Assembly: GCA_018396865.1 (NCBI GenBank)
Contig: JAGTRB010000009.1
Coordinates: 34,466 to 98,465 of the forward strand
Origin: Candidatus Bathyarchaeota archaeon
GTDB lineage: Archaea; Thermoproteota; Bathyarchaeia; TCS64
Reading direction: 5' to 3'
Length of the DNA stretch: 64,000 nucleotides
Shown: in pieces, positions 25,127 through 34,400 of the stretch
Layout of the letters: the number at the start of each line of letters is the position of its first letter
Position numbering within the stretch: the stretch's first letter is position 1
The notes under the pieces: generated by a model
The model's input: the letters and a program-made list of their open reading frames with translations, nothing else
Told to the model about the DNA's origin: nothing
Database searches by the model: none
Program-made: the position numbers and the translations under genes

Positions 25127-28100
25127 TTGAAGGCCCTTAACGCGATCAGGTTCGGCATCCTCTCCCCTGATGAGATAAGGAGGCTATCGGTCGTAGAGAT
25201 ACAGACACCAGAGACATATGACGAGGACGGGGCCCCCATCTCTGGAGGCCTTATGGATGGGAGGCTTGGGACACTCGAGCCCCGCCAGCGCTGCAGGACA
25301 TGCGGTAACACATCCCTCAACTGTCCGGGGCACTTCGGGCACATAGAGCTCGCGGTCCCTGTTATACACGTCGAGTTCGCGAAGTACATCCACAGACTCT
25401 TACTCGCGACATGTAGGAGCTGTGGGAGGATACTGCTGCCAGATGACGAGATATTTGAGCTGAGGGATAAACTTGAGGAGGAGAGGAGCCTCTTCGGGAA
25501 GGTTAGCGAGGAGATAATCCTCGAGGTTCTGAGGAGGGCGAAGAAGTACAAGAGGGGGAGGCAGTGCCCCCACTGCGGGGCTAGGCAGAAGAATGTGAAG
25601 TTCCTCAAACCCACTACCTTCTATGAGGTTGAGGGCGAGGAAGAAGAGGGTGAGGAGGAGGCAGCCCCTGAGGACGTGAGCCAGAGGCTCACATCAAGCA
25701 TGGTAAGGGAGTGGCTTGAGAGGATAAAGGATGAGGACCTGCCTCTCCTCGGCTTCGATCCCTCCATAGCGAGGCCCGAGTGGATGGTGCTCCAGGTGCT
25801 CCCAGTCCCACCAGTTGATGTCCGACCCAGCATCATCCTAGAGTCCGGGATAAGGGCTGAGGACGACCTCACCCACAAGCTGGTGGACATAATAAGGATA
25901 AACCAGAGGCTGAGGGAGAACATAGACGCCGGGGCCCCGACACTCATAATAGAGGACCTCTCAGAGCTCCTCCAGTATCATGTGACCACGTACTTCGATA
26001 ATGAGGTCTCAGGCATCCCTCCGGCTCGCCACAGGTCCGGCAGGCCCCTCAAGAGCCTAGCCCAGAGGCTGAAGGGTAAGGAGGGAAGGTTTAGGGGTAA
26101 CCTCTCGGGTAAGAGGGTGGACTACTCTGCGAGGACGGTCATCTCCCCAGACCCAAACCTAGACATTAACGAGGTGGGTGTACCGGTCCACATAGCCATA
26201 CGCCTAACGGTCCCTGAGACCGTCACGGAGAGGAATATAGAGGAGATGAGGAGGCTAATAATCAACGGTCCTTACAGGCATCCGGGCGCCCTCTACATCA
26301 TAAGGCCAGATGGGAAGCGCGTGAGGCTGGAGTTTGTGGCCGACCGTGAGAAGGTGGCTGCGGCGATAGAGCCGGGCTTCATCGTTGAGAGGCACCTAAG
26401 GGATGGCGATATAGCCCTCTTCAACAGGCAGCCCAGCCTCCACAGGATGAGCATCATGGCCCACAGGGTTAAGGTCCTCCCATACAAGACCTTCAGGCTC
26501 CACCTAGCGGTATGCGCACCTTATAACGCTGACTTCGACGGGGACGAGATGAACCTCCACATCCCCCAGAGCAAGGAGGCCCAGGCCGAGGCCCTCTTCC
26601 TGATGCAGGTGCAGGACCAGATCCTATCACCTAGATATGGAGCACCCATAATAGGGGCCTCCAGGGACTTTATAACCGGGGCCTACCTCCTCACAAGGAA
26701 GGGCACATTGCTTACAAGCGGGGAGGTGGGAAGGCTCCTCACAGCGGCTGGTTACAGGGGGGCCATTCCCGAACCCACGGTCAGTGACCCCGAGCCATTA
26801 TGGTCTGGGAAGGACATCTTCAGCCTCTTCCTCCCAAAAGACTTCAACTTCGTCTCTAGGGCGAGCATCTGCCGCCACTGTACAACCTGTGAGCAGGAGA
26901 GGTGCCCATACGACGCCTATGTGATGATAAGGCAGGGTCACCTCATCACAGGGGTCATAGATAAAAATAGTATAGGAGGGGAGATCCCTGAGACCATATT
27001 CCACAGGATAGTGAAGGATTATGGAACCGATGTGGGACACCAGTTCTTGAACTCTATCTGTCGCCTCCTGAATGAGTTCATGTCTATGAGGGGGTTCACC
27101 TACGCCCTGGACGAGCTCGAGATTGGTGAGAGGGAGAGGAGGGAGATAAGCAAGGTGATGAAACAGATGGAGAGGAGCGTCCAAGAACTCATCGAGGAGT
27201 TCAGGATGGGGAAGCTGAGGAGGCTTCCAGGGCAGACCTTGGAGGAGTCCTTCGAGATCCAGGTGATGAACGAGCTCTCTAAGGCCAGGGATGAGGCCGG
27301 GGAGGTTGTCGAAGAGGGTCTAGGATGGGAGAACTCGGGGATAATAATGACGAGGACTGGTGCCAGGGGCTCAAGCCTAAACCTTGGACAGATGATGGGC
27401 TCGGTGGGGCAGCAGGCGATAAGGGGTAAGAGGATAATGAGGGGCTACTCGAACAGAACCCTGCCCCACTTCAGGGAGGGGGATCCATCACCCCATGCCA
27501 GGGGCTTCATATACAGCTGTTATAGGGACGGTCTCAACCCCATCGAGTTCTTCTTCCACGCTATGGGGGGAAGGGAGGGGCTGGTCGACACAGCTGTTAG
27601 AACCCAGCAGAGCGGGTATATGCAGCGACGCCTGATAAACGCCCTCGAACATCTAAGGGTCGAGTACGATGGAACCGTCAGGGACTCCCTCGGCAACATA
27701 ATAGAGTTCAGGTACGGTGAGGACGGTGTAGACCCCGCTAAGAGCGACCACGGAAAGGCCGTCAACATAGAGCAGCTCATAGAGAGGATAAAGATATTCA
27801 TGGAAGGCGGGGAGCCCGCATCCAAGGATTATATAGAGGCCAGGCTGAAGGACGTTGAAGGGAGGCTGACTCCGAGCCTCATAGAGGATCTTAAAAGGAG
27901 ATTACCCGCCTCCGGCCTGAGCAGGGAGGGGGTTGAAGAGGTCCTCAATACGGCGCTAAGAAACTATGACTTCAGCTTGGTCGAGGCGGGGGAGGCCGTC
28001 GGAACCGTAGCCGCCCAGTCCATAGGTGAGCCTGGAACCCAGATGACCCTCCGAACCTTCCACTACGCCGGGGTCGCAGAGCTCAACGTAACCCTCGGCC

Positions 28101-28975
28101 TACCAAGGCTGATAGAGCTTGTCGATGCAAGAAGGGTTCCCTCCACCCCAGTTATGACCGTTTATCTAGATGAGAGGCATAGGAGGAACCCTGAGAAGGC
28201 AAGAGAGGTGGCTCAGAGGCTTACTTACACGGTCATAGGTGACATTGTCAGAAGCTTAAACATCGATGTGAAGAGGGATGTCATGGAGATAACCTTCGAT
28301 CCCTCGAAGATGGAGGATCTTGGGGTCAACCAAGTGGAGTTGGAGGCAGCCCTCCATAGGATGGAGAGGGAGCTGGGAAAGGCCGAAAAACTGGATGAAT
28401 ACACATACAGTGTCAAGCTCTCAAAGAAGGCCCCAGACCCCGAGAGGCTGATGGAGAAGCCGGTGAAGGGTGTCCCCCAGATAAAGAGGGCTCTAACCAT
28501 ATTAGAGGGGGATGAATGGGTGATAAGAACCGACGGCTCCAGCCTCAAGGATGTCTTAAACATCGAGGGTGTAGACCCTCTGAGGACGACGACAAACGAC
28601 ATACATGAGATCGCAGAGGTCCTCGGCATAGAGGCGGCAAGGAACGCCCTTATAAGGGAGGCCCATAATGTCCTGGAGGAGCAGGGTCTAGACGTGGATA
28701 TAAGGCATGTGATGCTCGTAGCCGATATAATGACCAACTCTGGAGAGGTCCAGCAGATAGGTAGGCACGGGATAAGCGGAGAGAAGAGCAGCGTCCTCGC
28801 AAGGGCCGCCTTCGAGCTAACCGTCCAACACCTAGTCAACGCCGCCGTTAAGGGCGAGAGAGACCCCCTGAAAGGGGTTGTTGAGAACATCATCGTCGGG
28901 CAGTCGATGCCCATAGGAACCGGGAGCGTTGAGCTCTTCATGACCATGGGAGGAGGGCATAATGAGCGTAAGTGA
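25127..28975 (+). CDS. rpoA: DNA-directed RNA polymerase subunit A, A' and A'' fused
   Basis: The 1282-residue single chain holds both halves that are separate genes (rpoA1 and rpoA2) in many archaea. Order: zinc site CRTCGNTSLNCPGHFGHIE (about 46-64) and two further CxxC sites, including CPHCGAR; the Mg-binding NADFDGDEMN loop of A'; the CRHCTTCEQERC metal-binding insert; then the A'' part with AGEAVGTVAAQSIGEPGTQMTLRTFHYAG. There is no stop between them. It follows rpoB by 2 nt and overlaps the L30e gene by 14 nt. The fused form is known from Thaumarchaeota, Korarchaeota and related lineages and from eukaryotes. Confidence 0.97.
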   Translation: MKALNAIRFGILSPDEIRRLSVVEIQTPETYDEDGAPISGGLMDGRLGTLEPRQRCRTCGNTSLNCPGHFGHIELAVPVIHVEFAKYIHRLLLATCRSCGRILLPDDEIFELRDKLEEERSLFGKVSEEIILEVLRRAKKYKRGRQCPHCGARQKNVKFLKPTTFYEVEGEEEEGEEEAAPEDVSQRLTSSMVREWLERIKDEDLPLLGFDPSIARPEWMVLQVLPVPPVDVRPSIILESGIRAEDDLTHKLVDIIRINQRLRENIDAGAPTLIIEDLSELLQYHVTTYFDNEVSGIPPARHRSGRPLKSLAQRLKGKEGRFRGNLSGKRVDYSARTVISPDPNLDINEVGVPVHIAIRLTVPETVTERNIEEMRRLIINGPYRHPGALYIIRPDGKRVRLEFVADREKVAAAIEPGFIVERHLRDGDIALFNRQPSLHRMSIMAHRVKVLPYKTFRLHLAVCAPYNADFDGDEMNLHIPQSKEAQAEALFLMQVQDQILSPRYGAPIIGASRDFITGAYLLTRKGTLLTSGEVGRLLTAAGYRGAIPEPTVSDPEPLWSGKDIFSLFLPKDFNFVSRASICRHCTTCEQERCPYDAYVMIRQGHLITGVIDKNSIGGEIPETIFHRIVKDYGTDVGHQFLNSICRLLNEFMSMRGFTYALDELEIGERERREISKVMKQMERSVQELIEEFRMGKLRRLPGQTLEESFEIQVMNELSKARDEAGEVVEEGLGWENSGIIMTRTGARGSSLNLGQMMGSVGQQAIRGKRIMRGYSNRTLPHFREGDPSPHARGFIYSCYRDGLNPIEFFFHAMGGREGLVDTAVRTQQSGYMQRRLINALEHLRVEYDGTVRDSLGNIIEFRYGEDGVDPAKSDHGKAVNIEQLIERIKIFMEGGEPASKDYIEARLKDVEGRLTPSLIEDLKRRLPASGLSREGVEEVLNTALRNYDFSLVEAGEAVGTVAAQSIGEPGTQMTLRTFHYAGVAELNVTLGLPRLIELVDARRVPSTPVMTVYLDERHRRNPEKAREVAQRLTYTVIGDIVRSLNIDVKRDVMEITFDPSKMEDLGVNQVELEAALHRMERELGKAEKLDEYTYSVKLSKKAPDPERLMEKPVKGVPQIKRALTILEGDEWVIRTDGSSLKDVLNIEGVDPLRTTTNDIHEIAEVLGIEAARNALIREAHNVLEEQGLDVDIRHVMLVADIMTNSGEVQQIGRHGISGEKSSVLARAAFELTVQHLVNAAVKGERDPLKGVVENIIVGQSMPIGTGSVELFMTMGGGHNERK

Positions 28976-29273
28976 CCAAGAACTCAGGATGGCCATATCC
29001 ACCGGAAAGGTATATTTGGGATCGAAGATGGCTTTGAGGGAGGTCCGCCGGGGGAGGGCCAAGATGTTAATATTATCCTCAAACTGCCCGGCTGAGATAG
29101 CTGAGAGATTAACTGAGTTTGGGGCCATATCGGGGGTTCCTGTTATAAGGCATACGAGGACCAGCATAGACCTAGGCGCCCTCTGCGGCAAACCCTTTCC
29201 GGTATCAGCAATAGTTATAAATGAACCCGGCAACTCAAGAATATTAAGTATGGTGAAGGTGGCTGATGCTTAG
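28962..29273 (+). CDS. rpl30e: Ribosomal protein L30e
   Basis: The 103-residue protein has the L30e/L7Ae RNA-binding fold: GKVYLGSKMALREVRRGRAKMLILSSNCPAE, then VPVIRHTRTSIDLGALCGKPFPVSAIVINEPGNS. It overlaps the end of rpoA and the start of nusA, giving tight translational coupling in the rpo operon. It lies in the usual archaeal position between rpoA and nusA. Confidence 0.94.
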   Translation: MSVSDQELRMAISTGKVYLGSKMALREVRRGRAKMLILSSNCPAEIAERLTEFGAISGVPVIRHTRTSIDLGALCGKPFPVSAIVINEPGNSRILSMVKVADA

Positions 29274-29703
29274 CAACGTAAGGATAACGGAGAACGAGAT
29301 GAAATATATAGCTCTTCTCGAGAACATGACTGGAGCTACCGTTCTAGACTGCATAATCGACGAGGAGGCTGACACAGTCATATTCGCCGTTAAGAAGGGT
29401 GATATAGGCTTAGTTGTCGGAAGAGGGGGAGAGAAGATCAGACGCTTCCGGAAGCTTATAAACAAGAACGTAGAAGTCTTCGAGTATATAGAAAACCCCG
29501 AGAAGTTCATAAGAAACGCGTTGAAGCCAGCTAGAGTTAAGGATCTGAGGCTTGTTGATAAAGTTAATGGAGGAAAGATAGCGATGGTCAACGTAGAGAC
29601 GAAGGATAAGGGTATCGCCATAGGGAAAAACGGTCAGAACATTAAGAGGATAAGATTAATGGCCAAGCGATACTTCAACCTTGAAAACATAATAATAAAC
29701 TAG
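29266..29703 (+). CDS. nusA: Archaeal NusA-like KH-domain protein
   Basis: The 145-residue protein consists of two KH domains without the S1 or N-terminal domain of bacterial NusA, which is the normal archaeal form. GXXG loops are visible in VVGRGGEKIRRF and IGKNGQNIKRI. It is thought to act in transcription termination or elongation, perhaps via RNA binding. It overlaps L30e by 8 nt and is the last gene of the rpoB operon before an AT-rich convergent gap of 147 bp. Confidence 0.93.
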   Translation: MLSNVRITENEMKYIALLENMTGATVLDCIIDEEADTVIFAVKKGDIGLVVGRGGEKIRRFRKLINKNVEVFEYIENPEKFIRNALKPARVKDLRLVDKVNGGKIAMVNVETKDKGIAIGKNGQNIKRIRLMAKRYFNLENIIIN

Positions 29704-29850
29704 AATTAAATTTTATGATAAAATAAAGCTTGATTAAAACATGAAAAATGAGCCTCGAAAAATATTGCATAATTGGAAAACTTCATCAAACTTTAAAACA
29801 GAAGGGTTTTATGAGATATACAGTAAATATGCTAATTAAATAACGTGTGA

Positions 29851-30159
29851 TTATCTTATCTCCATTTCAACGTACACTTCGTTAGGCACCCTGATCCTCA
29901 TTATGCTTCTCATCACGCGCTCCCTAGCATCTATCTCTATGAACCTCTTATGGATTCTCATCTCATACTTATCCCATGTCTTGCTCCCATCTCCGCACGG
30001 GGTTCTCCGGACAGGGACCACGAGCCTCTTCGTGGGTAGGGGGACCGGTCCAACCATTTTAACCCCTATCTTATCTGCTATTCCCTTAATCTCGCTGCAT
30101 ACTGCCTCGAGCTTCTCTTTGTCGGTGCTCGTCAGCTTTATCCTAGCCATCTTAGCCAT
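29851..30159 (-). CDS. rps10: Ribosomal protein S10 (uS10)
   Basis: The 102-residue protein has the typical archaeal S10 pattern, with ARIKLTSTDKEKLEAVCSEI at the start, GPVPLPTKRLVVPVRRTPCGDGSKTWDKYEMRIHKR in the middle and the final strand IRVPNEVYVEMEIR. It lies 66 nt downstream of tuf on the minus strand, the common tuf-rps10 order. The pair faces the opposite way to rpoBA, rps12 and rps7. Confidence 0.95.
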   Translation of the reverse strand: MAKMARIKLTSTDKEKLEAVCSEIKGIADKIGVKMVGPVPLPTKRLVVPVRRTPCGDGSKTWDKYEMRIHKRFIEIDARERVMRSIMRIRVPNEVYVEMEIR

Positions 30160-30225
30160 ATCTCCACCCTCCCCCGTCTCGGGGAAGGCTTTGATTTAAG
30201 CCTTCCGCCGATCCCGAGGGGAACC

Positions 30226-31524
30226 CTACTCCTCTATCTCTAGGACAATTCCCGCCCCAACAGTAGTTCCCATGTCTCTTATGGCGAATCTCCCTAACTG
30301 TGGGAAGTCCTTGAAGACCTCCATAGCAACCGGGCGGAGAGGCTCGAACCTCACGATCGCAGCATCTCCAGTCCTGAGGTAGGCTGGGTTCTTCTCTATC
30401 ACCTGTCCCGTCCTAGGGTCAAGCTTCTCCAGGAGTTCCGCGAATCTTACTGCCACCTGTGCTGTGTGTATATGGAGCACCGGGGTGTAGCCCTGCGCTA
30501 TAGCTGTTGGGTGATAAATTATGAAGATCCTCCCCTTGAAGGACTTCTTGCACACCCTCGGGGGGTTATCCGGATAGCCTGCCACATCCCCTCTCTCTAT
30601 CTGGTCCCTCGTTATCCCCTTCACGTTGAATCCGATGTTGTCTCCGGGCACGGCCTCAGGTATCCTGACATAATGGGTCTCTATGGATTTGACCTCTCCC
30701 TGGACATTCGCTGGCATGAAGACCACGGTCTTGTCAACCTTCAGAACTCCCGTCTCCACGCGTCCCACAGGCACCGTTCCTACACCTCTAATGGAATATA
30801 CCTCCTGGACAGGTATCCTGAGGGGTTTATCGATAGGCTTCTCGGGAACCTGAAGAGTATCCATCGCCTCGAAGAGCGTCGGCCCCTTATACCATGGCAT
30901 ATTCTGGCTCGGCTTCACGAGGTTGTCCCCAGTCCACCCCGAGACGGGAACGAAGTGGATCTTGCTAACATCGTATCCGACCATCCTAAGAAGCCTTGAA
31001 ACTCCGTCCTTGACCTCATCATATCTCTGCTTGCTCCAGTTAACCGTCTGGTCATCCATCTTGTTTATGGCAACCACGATCTGGTCGACACCTAGGGTCT
31101 TGGCCAAGAAGGCGTGTTCCCTCGTCTGGCCTCCGGGGTTTATCCCAGCCTCGTACTCCCCCCTCTTAGCGGATACGAATAGGATGGCTGCATCAGCCTG
31201 GCTTGCCCCGGTCACCATGTTCTTGACGAAATCCCTATGCCCTGGTGCATCTATCACCGTGAAGAAGTACTTGGGAGACTCAAGCTTATAGAAGGCTAGG
31301 TCTATGGTGAGGCCTCTCTCCCTCTCCTCCTTAAGCCTATCTAGGACCCATGCATACTTGAAGGACTCCTTCCCCAAGGCTTTGGCCTCGGCCTCATACT
31401 GTTCAATGACCTTCTGGCTTATGGCTCCGGTCTCGTAGAATAGGTGCCCTATTGAGGTGCTCTTCCCGTGATCTACGTGTCCGATGATGATCAGGTTAAG
31501 GTGGGGCTTCTCCTTACCACTCAT
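30226..31524 (-). CDS. tuf: Translation elongation factor 1-alpha (EF-Tu homologue)
   Basis: The protein has 432 residues. The GTPase motifs are G1 GHVDHGKS, G3 DAPGH, G4 NKMD, and G5 VSGW. Domains II and III follow with VPVGRVETGVLK and CKKSFKGRIF. It delivers aminoacyl-tRNA to the ribosome. The ATG is preceded by GGAGGTTTGGAG, a strong ribosome site, and a TATA-like TTTTTTAA at about 31562-31569. Confidence 0.96.
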   Translation of the reverse strand: MSGKEKPHLNLIIIGHVDHGKSTSIGHLFYETGAISQKVIEQYEAEAKALGKESFKYAWVLDRLKEERERGLTIDLAFYKLESPKYFFTVIDAPGHRDFVKNMVTGASQADAAILFVSAKRGEYEAGINPGGQTREHAFLAKTLGVDQIVVAINKMDDQTVNWSKQRYDEVKDGVSRLLRMVGYDVSKIHFVPVSGWTGDNLVKPSQNMPWYKGPTLFEAMDTLQVPEKPIDKPLRIPVQEVYSIRGVGTVPVGRVETGVLKVDKTVVFMPANVQGEVKSIETHYVRIPEAVPGDNIGFNVKGITRDQIERGDVAGYPDNPPRVCKKSFKGRIFIIYHPTAIAQGYTPVLHIHTAQVAVRFAELLEKLDPRTGQVIEKNPAYLRTGDAAIVRFEPLRPVAMEVFKDFPQLGRFAIRDMGTTVGAGIVLEIEE

Positions 31525-31561
31525 TCTCCAAACCTCCTAAACACAGAGACTAAGAAGCCCC

Positions 31562-31569
31562 TTAAAAAA
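31562..31569 (-). promoter_or_regulatory. TATA box of tuf-rps10
   Basis: On the minus strand the sequence reads TTTTTTAA, ending about 38 nt before the ATG at 31524. It shares the intergenic region with the divergent rps12 promoter. Confidence 0.45.
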
Positions 31570-31762
31570 GATAACTCTTTCCAAGCGGGTTTAACCTCCA
31601 AACTAAAACCCTTCCTATAAGCGTTTAGGGTTTCATTGCGATTCTATATGACCATTTAAATGAGTCCCATCAGGCTCCAGGTGAAGGGATAGAAGAGGGG
31701 TTCTTGAAGGATAGTCTTGGCCGTGACTTTAAATTGCCTGTGACCACATGCACTACGTAACA

Positions 31763-31768
31763 TTTAAA
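31763..31768 (+). promoter_or_regulatory. TATA box of rps12-rps7
   Basis: TTTAAA lies 32-37 nt before the ATG at 31800, leaving a short leader. Confidence 0.5.
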
Positions 31769-31799
31769 CAGTAGGTTGTAACAATTTTGGGCGGTCAAG

Positions 31800-32228
31800 A
31801 TGCCGAACGGTCTCTATGCGGGTAGGAGGCTCTTAGAGATAAGGAAGAAGATGCGCCTGAAGAGCAGGGACTATGTGAGGAGGCTCAAACGTAGAAGGGA
31901 GAAGGAGGATCTGCTGGAGGGGGCCCCAATGGCCAGGGGGATCGTCCTCCAAAAGGTGGGCGTCGAGTCCAAGCAGCCCAACTCGGCTATCAGGAAGTGC
32001 GTTAGGGTTCAGCTGATAAAGAACGGCCGCCTCTTAACCGCATTCCTCCCCGGAGATGGAGCCCTCAACTACGTGGACGAGCACGACGAGGTGGTGGTGG
32101 AGGGCATCGGCGGACCCAGGGCCCGCTCAATGGGCGACATACCGGGGGTTAGATATAAGGTGACCAAGGTGAACAACGTCCCCCTCAACCTCCTCGTCAT
32201 AGGTAAAGTGAAGAAGCCCATGAGATGA
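31800..32228 (+). CDS. rps12: Ribosomal protein S12 (uS12)
   Basis: The protein has 142 residues. It contains [35 protein letters not shown], the universal KQPNSA decoding-centre loop, and [22 protein letters not shown] near the end. It forms part of the decoding centre. It is the first gene of the rps12-rps7 pair with its own promoter, 89 nt before rps7. In most archaea it directly follows nusA; here tuf-rps10 is interposed. Confidence 0.96.
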   Translation: MPNGLYAGRRLLEIRKKMRLKSRDYVRRLKRRREKEDLLEGAPMARGIVLQKVGVESKQPNSAIRKCVRVQLIKNGRLLTAFLPGDGALNYVDEHDEVVVEGIGGPRARSMGDIPGVRYKVTKVNNVPLNLLVIGKVKKPMR

Positions 32229-32317
32229 CTTAACCTTACAAGAGTGACTGGAAGATGGTGAAATCCTTTTATTTGGGTTTCCTCCCTTGCTCATCAACGG
32301 TTTAAGGGGATTAGAGG

Positions 32318-32905
32318 ATGAGCGGAGAGGCCCAGAAGACTCAGTCTCCAAAGCTCTTCGGGGAATGGAGCTTCGATGAGGTGAAGGTTAGGGATATGGG
32401 GCTTCAGAGATATCTCAGCCTTAACCCCACATATTTACCCCACTCAGGCGGTAAACATGAGGCTCGAAGATTCAAAAAGTCTGAGATGAACATCGTGGAG
32501 AGGCTTATAAATGGGCTCATGCGCCCCGGGAGCAGCGGGGGGGAGAAGGCCAGAACCACAAACATCGTTAAAAACGCGTTCAAGATAATCAATCTCAAGA
32601 CGGGGCGGAATCCCATAGAGGTCCTCGTTAGGGCGATAGAGAACGCAGCCCCAAATGAGGATACAACGAGGATAAGCTATGGAGGCGTAGTCTATAGGCT
32701 GGCTGTCGATATATCCCCCCAGAGAAGGATAGATCTGGCCCTCAGATACATAATCCAGGGAGCGAAGGCCACAGCCTTCAGCAACAGAAAAACCCTCGAT
32801 GAGGTCTTGGCGGAGCAGATAATAGGGGCTGCGAATGGGGACCCAAACAACTTCGCCATAAAGAGGAGGCTGGAGCTTGAGAGGGTCGCCCTCTCCTCTA
32901 GGTGA
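32318..32905 (+). CDS. rps7: Ribosomal protein S7 (uS7)
   Basis: The protein has 195 residues, with the archaeal N-terminal extension followed by IVERLINGLMRPGSSGGEKARTTNIVKNAFKIINLKTGRNPIEVLVRAIENAAPNEDTTRISYGGVVYRLAVDISPQRRIDLALRYI. It binds the 3' domain of 16S rRNA. It ends 5 nt before the convergent end of the prenyltransferase gene. Confidence 0.96.
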   Translation: MSGEAQKTQSPKLFGEWSFDEVKVRDMGLQRYLSLNPTYLPHSGGKHEARRFKKSEMNIVERLINGLMRPGSSGGEKARTTNIVKNAFKIINLKTGRNPIEVLVRAIENAAPNEDTTRISYGGVVYRLAVDISPQRRIDLALRYIIQGAKATAFSNRKTLDEVLAEQIIGAANGDPNNFAIKRRLELERVALSSR

Positions 32906-32909
32906 CCTC

Positions 32910-33758
32910 TCAAGTCAAGCCTCCGGCGAAGAATCCAAACATCCCTATGGACATCCATAATAGGACTAGGTTTTTTATCCTCCTGCTGTTCTCCCTGCTG
33001 GGGTTTCTCAGGAGGGAGTAAGAGGAGTAGATCAACCCCCCATCTGCTATCGCAACTGGGAGGTCATATAGTGAGGAGACCAATCCAAAGAGCTTTGGCA
33101 GTATGGAGATTGCCACCGAAGAGATGTAGAAGGCGGAGGCTACTTGAGCGGCCCCTCTGGATCCCCTCGAGACCGCGACCGTCCTGACCCCCCTTGCTTT
33201 ATCCCCCTCGATATCCACTATACCCTTATTCACCTCCCTCCCAGTGTTGGAGAGGAAGGCCATCAGGGAGAACAAGATGGAGGTGGGGGGTGGGCTCCCT
33301 CCAATGAGGATACCTCCATAGATGAAGGGTATAGCTATACACATGCTCACGAGGAGGTTCCCCATCAATCCGAGCCTCTTCCCCTTTGTAGAGTAAAGGA
33401 TCATGAGCGCCAATGATATTAGAGATAGAACTAGGAGGGTAGGCCCTGTCACGGAAGCCGCGGTCAATCCCAGAAGGCTCAGGCCTAACGATATCTGGAG
33501 AGCTCTTGTGGGTTTGATTTCTCCACTTGGGATGGGGCGGCTTGGCTCATTTATGGCGTCTATCTCCCTATCAAAGTAGTCGTTGAAAGCCATAGAGCAG
33601 CCGGTGAGAGAAAAGGCTGTCGTGAATCCTAGTGCAATATCTATCCACTCGCTAGGGAATCGATCCAATCCAACTATCGCTGCGCCAACCACAACGGCGG
33701 AGCCCATCATTATACAGTTCACGGGCCTCATAAGTCGAAGGATGGGGGTGAGCTTCAA
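32910..33758 (-). CDS. UbiA-family prenyltransferase, probable DGGGP synthase
   Basis: The protein has 282 residues and about nine TM helices. The first Mg/diphosphate motif is N59-D60-x2-D63-x3-D67 (NDYFDREID). The second is around DIEGDKARG. The archaeal-type RPIPSGEI segment follows the first motif. The best family match is digeranylgeranylglyceryl phosphate synthase, which adds the second geranylgeranyl chain in the synthesis of ether lipids. UbiA enzymes of other specificity cannot be excluded. It is convergent with rps7 and has a short free upstream region. Confidence 0.85.
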   Translation of the reverse strand: MKLTPILRLMRPVNCIMMGSAVVVGAAIVGLDRFPSEWIDIALGFTTAFSLTGCSMAFNDYFDREIDAINEPSRPIPSGEIKPTRALQISLGLSLLGLTAASVTGPTLLVLSLISLALMILYSTKGKRLGLMGNLLVSMCIAIPFIYGGILIGGSPPPTSILFSLMAFLSNTGREVNKGIVDIEGDKARGVRTVAVSRGSRGAAQVASAFYISSVAISILPKLFGLVSSLYDLPVAIADGGLIYSSYSLLRNPSRENSRRIKNLVLLWMSIGMFGFFAGGLT

Positions 33759-34072
33759 CTAGAAACAGCCCTCCCCACACAGCGAACCTCATCCAGGCTC
33801 ATTCCGAATCCCCTATGAGTAGAGGGATCTTGATTCCATAAAGATCTCTTGAGATAAAGCTTTAGCCTCTCCAGGGCTTTGCCCCTAGGAGTTGGTAGGC
33901 AGCTCAAAAGGCTCCATCTAGCAATTAAGGCGCTTCATTTATACATTCTAAAGGGGTTTAGATCATTTTCTATTGTATAGAGCTGTTTGATATCAAGCCA
34001 TTCTCTGAATTTCCTCCGTAAATGTCAACAAGCGCCATCTATCCGAGACTTTCCAAGCCGGCCTCCTCAGCC
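33759..34072. other. Intergenic region without recognised gene
   Basis: About 310 bases separate the divergent prenyltransferase and small-protein genes. It contains the prenyltransferase upstream flank on the left. I see no tRNA-like or repetitive structure and no frame with family resemblance. Confidence 0.4.
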
Positions 34073-34080
34073 TTTATAAA
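34073..34080 (+). promoter_or_regulatory. TATA box of the small gene at 34105
   Basis: TTTATAAA is centred 25-28 nt before the start region at 34101-34105, so the transcript should be leaderless or nearly so. Confidence 0.55.
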
Positions 34081-34104
34081 TTAGGCCTTTGATGCCGTAC
34101 ATGG

Positions 34105-34308
34105 GTGGCCTGTTTGGGGGGAGTCCACAAACCATCGGCAAAGGCTAGAAATCGACTTATAAAAGAAGTGCTAGAAGGTCTCGATCCTAAAGTAAGGGAT
34201 TCTGTGAAAAAGCTTATAGATAGTTACCATGGAGAAGAACTCGATAGGAAGCTAAAGGAGTTAATGAGTATAAAGAAAACCATGAAGTTAGTTGAGCTGA
34301 GAGAATAA
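34105..34308 (+). CDS. Small charged protein of unknown function
   Basis: The protein has about 67 residues and is rich in Lys, Glu and Leu, with a helical C-terminal two-thirds (RLIKEVLEGLDPKVRDSVKKLIDSYHGEEL). The GTG start falls where a leaderless transcript from the TATA box at 34073 would begin. An ATG four bases earlier opens another frame that stops after 15 codons (MGGLFGGSPQTIGKG). The first 10 residues therefore look unreliable and the start could be a little downstream. I do not recognise the family. It stands alone before the FtsX-like gene. Confidence 0.5.
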   Translation: MACLGGVHKPSAKARNRLIKEVLEGLDPKVRDSVKKLIDSYHGEELDRKLKELMSIKKTMKLVELRE

Positions 34309-34400
34309 TAAGTCTCCATCCAAGATATGGAGACCCATTAGGCTTCAAACGTCAAATGGTCTCCCTTATATAAAGGGATAAATGGATTTATCGGAGAACG

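Noticed and set aside
26860..26935. Cys-rich CRHCTTCEQERC segment in RpoA as a possible novel Fe-S site
   Set aside because: Similar cysteine-rich inserts occur in the A' subunits of other archaea, so it is not specific to this organism.
31606..31633. 7-bp inverted repeat between the tuf and rps12 promoters
   Set aside because: Seven bases with a 14-nt loop is expected by chance in a region of this size; no conserved operator is known to me.
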